In this document: positions 47,577-55,329 of the stretch, piece by piece
Layout of the letters: each line of letters begins with the position of its first letter
Numbering within the stretch: the first letter of the stretch is position 1
NCBI GenBank assembly: GCA_003669585.1
Contig: QWOQ01000018.1
Location: 25,611-89,610 of the forward strand
From: Planctomycetota bacterium
Lineage (GTDB): Bacteria; Planctomycetota; Planctomycetia; Pirellulales; UBA1268
Length of the DNA: 64,000 bases
Reading direction: 5' to 3'
Translations under genes and position numbers: made by a program
The notes under the pieces: model-generated
What the model was told of the DNA's origin: nothing
Database searches by the model: none
Seen by the model: the letters and a program-made list of their open reading frames with translations, nothing else

Positions 47577-47747
47577 CGCAGAGCCTTCTGCTTGGCGATC
47601 AACCGCGTCTTTATCCAGATTTCTACCGATGTCAGCAGTGCGCTGAAAATCTTCGAGACGATCAACGAGCGAGGCGTGGGGTTGAACCCGATGGACTTGC
47701 TCAAGAAGATGGCCCTGCCCCAGTTGTGGAAAAATTTCCACAACTGA
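47577..47747 (+). pseudogene. Fragment of a DUF262 (GmrSD/ParB-like nuclease) gene
   Basis: The plus-strand reading from 47577 has no stop until 47745 and encodes FIQISTDVSSALKIFETINE followed by RGVGLNPMDLLKKM. The IFETINxRGxxLxPxDLLK string is the hallmark of DUF262 proteins, which include type IV modification-dependent restriction enzymes of the GmrSD type. Only about 45 residues survive; a complete DUF262 protein has 350-700. The reading is preceded by a TGA at 47574 and ends inside a 12-bp palindrome where homology stops. It is a relic, most likely of a transferred defence gene. Confidence 0.7.
47721..47746. repeat. Near-perfect palindrome at the end of the DUF262 fragment
   Basis: CAGTTGTGGAAA (47721-47732) and TTTCCACAACTG (47735-47746) are perfect 12-bp complements with a 2-base centre AA. 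It lies at the break point of the DUF262 relic and 40 bp before the end of the methyltransferase relic. It could be a recombination scar, a protein-binding site or a bidirectional stem. Confidence 0.8.
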
Positions 47748-47785
47748 ACGCGATTAAGTCCGCTACGTTCGGCCGGATTGGCGAT

Positions 47786-48541
47786 TTACTTTGTGCAGCT
47801 TACAACGATGGTCCGCCCAAGGAGCATATCCATGCTGCTCATTTTTCTAACGAAAGAAATATTTGAATCATCAATGGTGGCGAATTTGGTGCGTTCCTTT
47901 CTGATGTTTAAAAGCGAACTGAGCTTGATGAGCGGAGCTAATAGTATGAAATATATAAATGAACTCCGCTGGTATTTGTCGACGGTAAGGTTGGCGTTGC
48001 AAAATCCGGCATCCATCAGTGCGTGAGCAAGGTAAAAAAATGAAACAGGGTTGATATGTCCGCCCGTGGAGTAGATGCAACTTTACTTCGTGTGAAGCGG
48101 CCCAAATAGATTATAAAATCCGAAGAACAAAAATCTCAGCCGGGATTTTATATTCAGTATGTTTGGAGTCGTCACCACCAGCACGCCACTAGGTTTTAAT
48201 ACGCGGTGCATTTCACGCAGTGCCTCCCTGTAATGCTCGATATGCTCGATCACCTCTGTGCAAGTCACCAGATCGAATGCATTGTCTTGGTACGGCAGTT
48301 TCTGGGTATTCAAGTCAACAATATCCACTTTGACGTCGTCTAAGGTCATCAAATCCGCTGTGTAATCGCACGCTGAGGTGATAAAGGAGCCCTCTTTTCT
48401 TAATAACTTAATGAGGTTGCCGTGGCCCGGTCCTATGTCCAGATGGAGTGCGTGCTCGCCATCTGTGTATTTGTGTCTCTGCAAAAGTCGTTTGGCCTCT
48501 GATACAGTGGCTTCGAGTATTTGTTGAATGCTTAGTGACAT
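47786..48541 (-). pseudogene. Class I SAM-dependent methyltransferase interrupted by an in-frame TAA
   Basis: The minus strand codes 152 residues from the ATG at 48541 to a TAA at 48083-48085: HLDIGPGHGNLIKLLRKEG (SAM motif I), TADLMTLDDVKVDIVDLN, the FDLVTCTEVIEHIEHY post-I segment and HRVLKPSGVLVVTTPNI. The same frame continues past the TAA as STGGHINPVSFFYLAHALMD, AGFCNANLTVDKYQ and a hydrophobic tail to a second stop at 47786. The GHINPVS block is exactly what follows in complete relatives, so the whole gene would be 251 residues with one nonsense codon. A single G-to-T or C-to-T change from GAA or CAA would explain it. The upstream product may still be made as a truncated domain. Related enzymes sit in surface polysaccharide or ubiquinone-like pathways; role unknown. 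Confidence 0.85.
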
Positions 48542-49249
48542 AGATGTTTCTCCGGAAGCTTTAGCTAGCTGAATGGCGTCCTATTGATGTTCAGAGAGGC
48601 AACCCAGCGGTTTGCCTTACCCGCGTGCTGCAGCCAATAGACTAGAAAAGGATCCGAGTACTGTATATGTCACATCGCTGGTCCAGTCTGACCTGCCCCC
48701 TTAAATAGCATCACTTTCAGAAAGAGAATCTGGTGGTGTTGACGCTGCCCCCAACTTTTGTACCAGCCGGGTTGTTAGCCATGCAGGGCCGGTAGCTGGG
48801 TGTCGTTCTCCCCATTTATTGATCCAGCCGGGATGTTAGGGTTTTTACTTTTGACATCACCAGAAAGAGTGATTTTTTTGGATTGCAAAGAAGAACATCC
48901 CAGCGAATAGCCTGACGAAATACTTGAAACGGTCTGCGACGATCTCGAAAATCGACCTACCGAGCGGTGGTTGAGAGAAATTTTCGATACCTCAATCTGA
49001 TCTCGAGGAGCCCAGGAGCTAAAAACTGCGTCGAGTTCGTCTCATCGATCGCTCATCGCGGGTTCAGCGCTTGTGGAAGCACAGTTGACAGGGCTATCCT
49101 TAACGAAGCCTGCCACTGTATCCCTCTCTTCACCGAGAGTTCGTCGCGGGAAAAAAGGAGCCGCAGTCGTGTTAGACAGACTAACGCACGCTGCGGAAGT
49201 GGCGGACTCGAGCAAAATCAAGCGTTTTCACCCGTAGGTTATTCTCGTT
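48542..49249. other. Non-coding region with degenerate repeats
   Basis: About 700 bases without a supported gene. Two related segments, each with CAGCCGGGxTGTTAG, occur at about 48772-48789 and 48826-48840, each preceded by a CCCC-rich stretch. A CTGCCCCCAACTTTTG segment at about 48747 resembles the repeat annotated at 50651-50678. A 125-codon frame starting at 48967 has no recognisable family and is not called. Confidence 0.45.
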
Positions 49250-50614
49250 GTGAGCACTTCAATCCCACAAATTCGCGTTTCGCGTCGCAGTGTTCTTCAT
49301 ACAGGCGGCATGGGGATGCTTGGCTTTGGATTGAATCATCTTAGCGCATTCGCCGCCCCAATGGCGAAACCACCGATCGGCATCGGCAAGGCCAAATCGG
49401 TCATTTTGATCTTCAATGGCGGCGCACCGAGCCACATCGACCTGTGGGATCCGAAACCAGACGCGTCTTCGGAGATTCGCGGTGAATTCAAGACGATCAA
49501 AACGAACGTCCCCGGCATCCATATCACTGAGCTGCTACCACAGATGGCGAATCGCATGGATAAGCTGGCGCTGATTCGTTCCGTACATCACGGCCACAGC
49601 AGTCACAACGGCGGTATGCACTGGGCAACAACCGGCAGGCCGTATCGTGTGGACAGCACGCTGATCACGCCAAGTCCGACCGATCTTCCCGGTGTCGGCA
49701 CGCTTTGCGGCTGGCTGGCACAGCGTGATGGTTTTTCAAAAGGCGTGCCGCCGTATGTCATCACGCCATTTCCACATTGCGACAGTAAGGTCTACCTCAC
49801 TCCGGGACAGTTTGGCGGCTGTTTAGGCACGCGTTATGACCCATTCGTACTCGATGATGATCCAAACGCCGCTACCTTCCGCGTGAAGAATATGGGCCTC
49901 GATTCCAGCCTAACACCAGAGCGTTTTCAGGAACGTCTCGCGCTGTTAAACCGTATGAGCGATGCCTCTCGGCCTATCGCATCGACCCAGGTGGCGCAAA
50001 TGGACATTTTCAATGAGCAAGCCACCACAATGCTGCAATCCGGCAAGGCTACAGACGCTTTCGATCTCACTAAAGAGCCCGACAAAGTGCGCGAACGCTA
50101 CGGACGGCACAGTTGGGGCCAGTCGCACCTGCTGTCGCGGCGCTTGATCGAATCCGGCACGCGTTTTGTCACCACCGTGAACGGCCCGTCAATCACTTGG
50201 GACACGCACAAGGACAATTTCAATGGTCTCAAAAACCGCCTTGTGCCGCCTATGGAGCAGGCCTACGCCGCGCTCCTCGACGATCTCGAAGAACGCGGTC
50301 TCATGGATAGCACGCTTGTCGTCTGGATGGGTGAATTCGGCCGCACGCCGAAAATTAATAACGACGCGGGCCGCGATCACTGGCCGGGTTGCTACAGTGT
50401 GCTCCTCGCCGGTGGCGGCGTGCGCGGAGGGCAGGTCATCGGCAGCAGCGATGCCACAGGTGCCTATCCCAAAGATCGTCCCATCTCACCCGCAGACGTC
50501 CACGCCAGTATCTACTCGGCACTCGGCTATCATTCCCGAGAGATCGAATACCGCTCCTCGGACGGGCGCCCTGTCGCTTTGACAGAAGGCACCACAATCA
50601 GCGAGCTGTTTTGA
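49250..50614 (+). CDS. DUF1501 protein (Tat-type export), copy 1
   Basis: A 454-residue member of the DUF1501 family, alkaline-phosphatase/sulfatase-fold proteins of planctomycetes. A Tat signal (VSRRSVLHTGGMGMLGFGLN) leads to SVILIFNGGAPSHIDLWDPK, LLPQMANRMDKLALIRSVHH, SSHNGGMHWATTGRP, GQFGGCLGTRYDPF, LVVWMGEFGRTPKINNDAGR and the metal-site-like DHWPGCYSVLLAGGGVRGGQ. DUF1501 genes usually follow a DUF1549/DUF1553 heme protein gene; none is adjacent, so the copy is an orphan. The start is GTG at 49250, without a clear ribosome binding site. Function is unknown; an exported metallo-hydrolase is likely. Confidence 0.9.
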   Translation: MSTSIPQIRVSRRSVLHTGGMGMLGFGLNHLSAFAAPMAKPPIGIGKAKSVILIFNGGAPSHIDLWDPKPDASSEIRGEFKTIKTNVPGIHITELLPQMANRMDKLALIRSVHHGHSSHNGGMHWATTGRPYRVDSTLITPSPTDLPGVGTLCGWLAQRDGFSKGVPPYVITPFPHCDSKVYLTPGQFGGCLGTRYDPFVLDDDPNAATFRVKNMGLDSSLTPERFQERLALLNRMSDASRPIASTQVAQMDIFNEQATTMLQSGKATDAFDLTKEPDKVRERYGRHSWGQSHLLSRRLIESGTRFVTTVNGPSITWDTHKDNFNGLKNRLVPPMEQAYAALLDDLEERGLMDSTLVVWMGEFGRTPKINNDAGRDHWPGCYSVLLAGGGVRGGQVIGSSDATGAYPKDRPISPADVHASIYSALGYHSREIEYRSSDGRPVALTEGTTISELF

Positions 50615-50650
50615 TTTTGGCCATCTCTGATCTTCCGGAAACGGCTTCGG

Positions 50651-50678
50651 GGCAGAAAACTGTACCTGTCCCCAACTT
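50651..50678. repeat. TTGGGGACAGGTACAG-type repeat
   Basis: On the minus strand the segment begins AAGTTGGGGACAGGTACAG and continues into a TTTTCTGCCCC tail (50651-50678). It marks the point at which the secreted-protein fragment at 50676-50807 loses its homology. Similar, more degraded copies lie near 48690 and 48747. Repeats of this wording are common beside RAYT transposase genes in planctomycetes as I recall, but no transposase is present here. Confidence 0.55.
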
Positions 50679-50807
50679 ATCCACGCGAATGAGTTGCCAC
50701 TTCTCTGCTGAGCCACCGACACGTACGACCGTTGATTGAGCGTTTGCGTTCGACGACCAAAGCGCGCTGATAAAGATTACGAAGATACAAAAAGACTTAG
50801 GTTGCAT
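50676..50807 (-). pseudogene. 5' fragment of a secreted protein gene (glycosidase-like N-terminus)
   Basis: From the ATG at 50807 the minus strand encodes a signal peptide (FCIFVIFISALWSSNANA) and then QSTVVRVGGSAEKWQLIRVD. After Lys (codon 50676-50678) the reading runs into the repeat and ends at 50598. The STVVRVGGSAEKWQLIR string resembles the N-terminus of planctomycete secreted glycoside-hydrolase-like proteins in which a Gly-rich substrate domain should follow. Only 44 residues remain. It was probably truncated by insertion or recombination at the repeat. Confidence 0.65.
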
Positions 50808-50831
50808 GATTCTCTGTTCAATTTGAAGATG

Positions 50832-51623
50832 TTACTCAGACTGACTGCGGGCCACACGGAAGCCCAGAACACCGCGGTCCAACGGGCCGAATTCGTTTCG
50901 AAGCGCCGACCGACAAAGGACCGAGTCGCTCTTCCATCCGCCGCCGCGGATGATGCGGCCCGAGCCCCCTCCCGGGCCAACTGGATCGACACCGCCAGAA
51001 AGGTTTCCGCTGAACCAATCCGAACACCATTCCCATACGTTGCCGTGCATGTCGTAAAGGCCCCAAGGATTCGGTTTCTTGAAGCCAACCTTGTGAGCGT
51101 ATTTCTCGCCAGCATAGAAAGTGTTGCGGTCGAACCACGCATAGTCGCCCAACTTTGAGTCATCATCACCAAACGAAAACGCTGTCGTTGTGCCCGCTCG
51201 ACATGCATATTCCCACTCGGCTTCTGTCGGAAGGCGATACTCTTCGTTGCCTTTCAACGTTCCATCCTTGCGTTCAATCTCTGTCAGCTTTTTACAGAAA
51301 TCCGTCGTCTCTTTCCAGGAAACCCACGACGCAGCGTTGTCCTCACCAATCTGAACGTCGCTTTTATTCAACCACGGCTCAAGGTCCATCACCTTCTTAA
51401 ACTGCCCTTGAGTCACTTCGTATTGACCCAATAAAAATGGCTTCGTCAGCGACACGGCAACAACACGGTTGCCTTCACCCATCCGAAAGTTCCCTGCAGG
51501 AATTTCAATGAGCTCCATCCCTTTACCTCCATTGCTATTACTGTGGTGACGCTTTTGAGTTTCGCATTCTGTGCAAGCAACGGAGTCCACAGCAACATCG
51601 CAACTAAGACGACTTTTTCGCAT
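50832..51623 (-). CDS. FGE/SUMF1-like protein with disrupted signal peptide
   Basis: A 263-residue protein of the formylglycine-generating-enzyme-sulfatase fold (PF03781). Fold marks are MELIEIPAGNFRMGEGNRV, FLLGQYEVTQGQFKKVM, YRLPTEAEWEYACRAGTTTA, NPWGLYDMHGNVWEWCSDWF and IIRGGGWKSDSVLCRSALRN. Only one of the two catalytic Cys positions of true FGE is occupied (Ser-Asp at the first), so it is unlikely to make formylglycine. The frame from the ATG at 51623 reads MRKSRLSCDVAVDSVACTE, not a signal; one fewer A in the run at 51614-51618 would give MRKVVLVAMLLWTPLLAQ, a perfect signal. A second shift near 51550 returns to the present frame. Confidence 0.8.
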   Translation of the reverse strand: MRKSRLSCDVAVDSVACTECETQKRHHSNSNGGKGMELIEIPAGNFRMGEGNRVVAVSLTKPFLLGQYEVTQGQFKKVMDLEPWLNKSDVQIGEDNAASWVSWKETTDFCKKLTEIERKDGTLKGNEEYRLPTEAEWEYACRAGTTTAFSFGDDDSKLGDYAWFDRNTFYAGEKYAHKVGFKKPNPWGLYDMHGNVWEWCSDWFSGNLSGGVDPVGPGGGSGRIIRGGGWKSDSVLCRSALRNEFGPLDRGVLGFRVARSQSE

Positions 51624-52030
51624 GGGCTTCCCCACTTCAAGTGTGGTTGATGCGGTGAGTGGGAGTGATCTTACACAGAGAGAAGAGGCGCAGCGAAAGA
51701 AAATCGATCTCGCTTTTCCAACTGCTTGTGAAGGCTCACTCGTGAAAGCAATGTCGGTGGTACAAAAACCTCACCACATCCCTGACTGACGAGGCTTGAG
51801 TTCCAGTGCCTCCCGCGGCTTCACGCACATTGGCCTTCAAAATTGGCTAGAATCCTGCGACGATGTTTTGGCAGTCAGCATCGTTCATGAATCATAATTA
51901 CGAGAGAGATGAGCTTGAACTGCGTTGGACTCTGCGCTAGATTTACAGGTATCCCTTCGATATCCCACAGAAAAACGTTCACTGTTCAAATCGACCCATC
52001 CCGTTTTTTGAGGACTGTGCAAGGAAAAGT
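51624..52030. other. Intergenic region between the FGE-like gene and DUF1501 copy 2
   Basis: About 400 bases with no supported gene. It should hold divergent promoters for the two flanking genes. No repeat, tRNA or clear hairpin was found. AGGA 5 nt before the ATG at 52031 serves the next gene. Confidence 0.45.
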
Positions 52031-53452
52031 ATGGCACGCCCGGGAGACAATTTCACCGACGGTTGTTCTGAGCTACGCATGCTCGTTCGCAAGAGTCGAC
52101 GACCTGTGCTACAGGCCGGAACACTCGGCCTCCTCGGTCTCGGGCTTGGAATTCCTTCGCAGGCGATCGCAGCATCGGCCAAGCAGTCTGGGCTCGCAGG
52201 AAGCACCTTTGGTCGGGCCAAGCGGTGTATCTTTCTTTTTATGTGGGGCGGGCCGAGCCAGCTCGACACATTCGATCCAAAACCCAAAGCCCCACTTGAT
52301 ATTCGAGGTGCCTTTCGTGCGGTCTCAACGAATGTACCGGACATTCAAATCAGCGAACACTTTCAAACGATGGCACAGCAGATGGACAAGGTCTGCCTGA
52401 TCCGGTCACTGTGTCACGATGATCCGGCGCATCTTTCGAGCGGACATGCCACGCTGACAGGGCACCTGGCTCCGGTAGTGCGTAGTGATGCCGAACCACC
52501 AAGCGACCGGGACAGTCCGCACGTGGGTTCGATCGTCGCGAAGCTTCGGCCAGGCAGTAGCACGGTTCCATCGTTCGTCACACTTCCTTGGGTCTGCCAT
52601 CATCCTGCGGCACCCGGAGGGAACGCTCCCGGTCAAGACGGAGGATGGTTTGGCAAACGGTATTCACCGTTTTTAATAGGTGGAGATCCCAACGACGCAC
52701 AATGGAATATTCCAGCACTCAGCTTGAGTAACGCGATGGTCGCCGAACGACTTGACGACCGCCGTCATTTGTTGCGATCGCTGGATCACTTGAAATCTGG
52801 TGCCGACGCCGCTAACGCAATCAGCGAACTCGGAGCAATGCAAGAACAGGCGTTTGGCCTGCTCGGTTCCGATCAAGTTCGATCCGCATTCGATCTTTCG
52901 CGAGAGAGCCAGACGACTCGAACGAGGTATGGAAGAAATATCCACGGTCAATGCGTTTTATTGGCGCGTCGATTGATCGAGCATGGAGTGCCACTGGTGA
53001 GCGTCAACTGGCACAACGACGGAAAGAATTTCTGGGATACCCATGGCGATAATTTTAACCGACTGAAAAACGATCTGATTCCGCCATCGGACCAAGCCCT
53101 TTCGGCACTGTTGGAAGATCTTTCCCAGCGAGGACTGCTCGACGAAACGCTCGTCTGCTGGGTGGGAGAATTTGGACGCAAGCCGCAGATCACCGCCGGC
53201 AACGCCGGTCGCGAACACTGGCCGGCGTGTTACACCGGCATCATGGCAGGAGCAGGCGTGCATGGTGGAAGCGTTTATGGAGCGAGCGATTCGTTTGCCG
53301 CCCGGCCGATTGATGCTCCAGTTTCGCCTTTGGATTACGGCGCGACTGTTTTGCATGCATTGGGAATCGATCCGTCAATGACCGTCAGCGATCGCCTCGG
53401 TCGACCGATTCAACTGTGTGACGGGAACGTCATTCGGGGTGTCTTTGGGTAG
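52031..53452 (+). CDS. DUF1501 protein (Tat-type export), copy 2
   Basis: A 473-residue DUF1501 protein. The N-terminus (VRKSRRPVLQAGTLGLLGLG) is a twin-arginine signal, followed by CIFLFMWGGPSQLDTFDPKP, MAQQMDKVCLIRSLCHDDP, SSGHATLTGHLAP, GGWFGKRYSPF, VCWVGEFGRKPQITAGNAGR and EHWPACYTGIMAGAGVHGGS. It differs clearly from copy 1 at 49250 (about one third identical by eye), so this is not a recent duplication. No DUF1549/DUF1553 partner is adjacent. It is convergent with the carboxymuconolactone-decarboxylase-like gene, 24 bp away. Confidence 0.92.
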   Translation: MARPGDNFTDGCSELRMLVRKSRRPVLQAGTLGLLGLGLGIPSQAIAASAKQSGLAGSTFGRAKRCIFLFMWGGPSQLDTFDPKPKAPLDIRGAFRAVSTNVPDIQISEHFQTMAQQMDKVCLIRSLCHDDPAHLSSGHATLTGHLAPVVRSDAEPPSDRDSPHVGSIVAKLRPGSSTVPSFVTLPWVCHHPAAPGGNAPGQDGGWFGKRYSPFLIGGDPNDAQWNIPALSLSNAMVAERLDDRRHLLRSLDHLKSGADAANAISELGAMQEQAFGLLGSDQVRSAFDLSRESQTTRTRYGRNIHGQCVLLARRLIEHGVPLVSVNWHNDGKNFWDTHGDNFNRLKNDLIPPSDQALSALLEDLSQRGLLDETLVCWVGEFGRKPQITAGNAGREHWPACYTGIMAGAGVHGGSVYGASDSFAARPIDAPVSPLDYGATVLHALGIDPSMTVSDRLGRPIQLCDGNVIRGVFG

Positions 53453-53476
53453 AAGCTCCTCATCGATTCACACTAG

Positions 53477-54790
53477 TCATCGGCTTGTGTCAGAGGCCGC
53501 CGTCGACCAGCCGAGCCCGGAGGCCTCAGTAAAGCGATCTAAAAATGCCGCCATGCCAACGGTAAAAATGATTTCAGCGGTCTCGGCAGCAGTCTTTTTT
53601 TCAAGAAGTTGTTCGAGGTCTCTGTCATCGATGCTCTGCGGCGATACCGTCAGTTTCGTTGCAAATAAAAGCACTGGCCACAGTTCCTCTGGACACGTTT
53701 CTTTCTGTTCCAGTGAGAAAATGTGCTCGTCGGTGAGGCCGAGTGCACGCAGGTTTTGATAGCTTTCGTGTTGCATGTACCACGCTTGATCGTGCCGTGA
53801 AGCAGTCCAGAAGATGGCCCATCGCACGATGGCAGACAGTCGACTCTCTGTTTCGAGCGACTGTAATTGGTTGACGATTTGTTGGCCGGCGACTGGAAAG
53901 TTTAAGAGGAGTCGAACGTGATTGGAAAGGGAAGGATCACCCGCACATGGGAACCGACTGCTGCGTGTGGCGCGTTGCGCAATAGATTGTTTCCAGAGTA
54001 ATCGCGAAGGCGGAACAGGGCGGGCGACAGGGGAAAGAGGCGCTACGATCGAAGGCTTGCTGAGTTCGTCGGCGGTGAGAGACGAAGCGAACGTGCGAAA
54101 AGATTCCTGAGGAATTCCGGTTGCATCAGTCCAGCGATTAGTGGCGTTGTAGCGGGAAACAAGAAAAATAATTTCGAGAATCTCCATCTCTTCAAAATGG
54201 AGTCTCAGTGCGTCGAGATGTGCTTCGGAAAGCATGTACGGCGACTGCGTGAGTGTTTTTGAAAATGCAAAGGCCAGCTGTTTTTCCGGTGGAAAGAGAC
54301 TCCAGTCGCAATCAAGGGCAGCGAGTGTGGGTTCTAAAACGCCCAGCGCAAGAAGCTTTCCTTCCTGATGACCCAGACAGTAGTGGCAATCATTGGCCCG
54401 GGAGGCAATCCAGAAAAGTTCAACGCCGAAATCGTTGGGAAGGGTCATTGCAGGATCGGGTTGTCGTATCCTGCTCCCTTGCAGAGTTTCAGGAAGATAG
54501 ATCCGGCGAAGCATTGAGTTGTTGACAATCGGTTCCTGTGACGAGGCTTGAAGTTTTGAAATCTGCTCAGCAGTCATAGGGAGTCGCGGCGAACGAGACT
54601 TGAGTTTTTCAAGCGATTCGAGCATCGCTCGACGATCGCTCGGAACGGCCGGACAAGGAGATTGTTCATCGGCATTTCCGAGCGAACAGATGCCAGCAGT
54701 CATCGCACAAAAAAGAAATTGCGCACACGCGAAGGACCGACTGGGAAGAAAATAGGCGGTGGCAATTGTGGCAGCAGAGAAAGCGTTCAT
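53477..54790 (-). CDS. Secreted carboxymuconolactone decarboxylase / AhpD-like protein
   Basis: A 437-residue protein with a signal-like N-terminus (ACAQFLFCAMTAGICSLGNA). The first AhpD-like domain holds FGVELFWIASRANDCHYCLG, whose Cys-x-x-Cys and following His (CHYCLGH) form the redox/proton relay of the family, then KQLAFAFSKTLTQSPYMLSE and LEIIFLVSRYNATNRWTDA. A second copy of the fold (IFWTASRHDQAWYMQHESYQ and LLFATKLTVSPQSIDDRDLE) lacks the cysteines. The family includes peroxidase-linked and decarboxylase enzymes. It may detoxify peroxides in the periplasm. The gene is convergent with DUF1501 copy 2. Confidence 0.85.
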   Translation of the reverse strand: MNAFSAATIATAYFLPSRSFACAQFLFCAMTAGICSLGNADEQSPCPAVPSDRRAMLESLEKLKSRSPRLPMTAEQISKLQASSQEPIVNNSMLRRIYLPETLQGSRIRQPDPAMTLPNDFGVELFWIASRANDCHYCLGHQEGKLLALGVLEPTLAALDCDWSLFPPEKQLAFAFSKTLTQSPYMLSEAHLDALRLHFEEMEILEIIFLVSRYNATNRWTDATGIPQESFRTFASSLTADELSKPSIVAPLSPVARPVPPSRLLWKQSIAQRATRSSRFPCAGDPSLSNHVRLLLNFPVAGQQIVNQLQSLETESRLSAIVRWAIFWTASRHDQAWYMQHESYQNLRALGLTDEHIFSLEQKETCPEELWPVLLFATKLTVSPQSIDDRDLEQLLEKKTAAETAEIIFTVGMAAFLDRFTEASGLGWSTAASDTSR

Positions 54791-54861
54791 GGTTTGGAGC
54801 AGCCTTACGGTTTCAATCAGAGTGGTTACAGAACAAACAATAAAAGAGTGACGCAGGCAGA

Positions 54862-55272
54862 TTAGTCGGCAAGCGTCACGCTGAGCACCGGATGAGTGGA
54901 GACCAGATAAAAGACGCTGCTTCGGCTGAGGGATTTGCCCGTAAGCGTCACCGGAAAACGCATGCCCGTTCCGAATGACTCACCAGGAAGAATTGAAAAG
55001 TCTGAGAGAATCGCTCCGCCGAGCCACTGCTCATCGGCGAGATGGATTGCAGGAGTGCGGCTTCGCAGTTCTTCGCACGATCCGCCTTTCTGCCAAGCGG
55101 TGAGCACGGTTTCCAGAAGTGCCTTGGCTCGTTCGGGTTCAATAGGAATCCGCGCTGCGCTGCATCCAAATGGCAGACAAGCCAGGCTCATCGAAACAAT
55201 GGCGATTCGCATGCCTGATGTGAGCGACATCAACTCCAGCAAAGAGACAGGACTTTGAATCGCTGGAACCAT
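54862..55272 (-). CDS. Small exported protein paired with DUF1559
   Basis: I do not recognise the family of this roughly 136-residue protein. The ATG at 55272 has GAGG 7 nt upstream; an inner ATG at 55212 gives a classical signal (MRIAIVSMSLACLPFGCSA) whose Cys could be a lipidation site, though the PFGC box is poor. Then come a helix (EPERAKALLETVLTAWQKGG) and a beta region (GTGMRFPVTLTGKSLSRSSV, FYLVSTHPVLSVTLAD). Small exported proteins of this design often follow DUF1559 genes in planctomycetes, as here, 58 bp downstream on the same strand. Confidence 0.75.
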   Translation of the reverse strand: MVPAIQSPVSLLELMSLTSGMRIAIVSMSLACLPFGCSAARIPIEPERAKALLETVLTAWQKGGSCEELRSRTPAIHLADEQWLGGAILSDFSILPGESFGTGMRFPVTLTGKSLSRSSVFYLVSTHPVLSVTLAD

Positions 55273-55329
55273 CAATCCACCTCTTGGCTGTATGCGTTGT
55301 AATTAAAAAACAATTTTGAAAAAGATCTG

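Noticed and set aside
48967..49344. A 125-codon ORF before DUF1501 copy 1
   Set aside because: It overlaps the DUF1501 start and has no recognisable domain; looks like a shadow in the decayed region.
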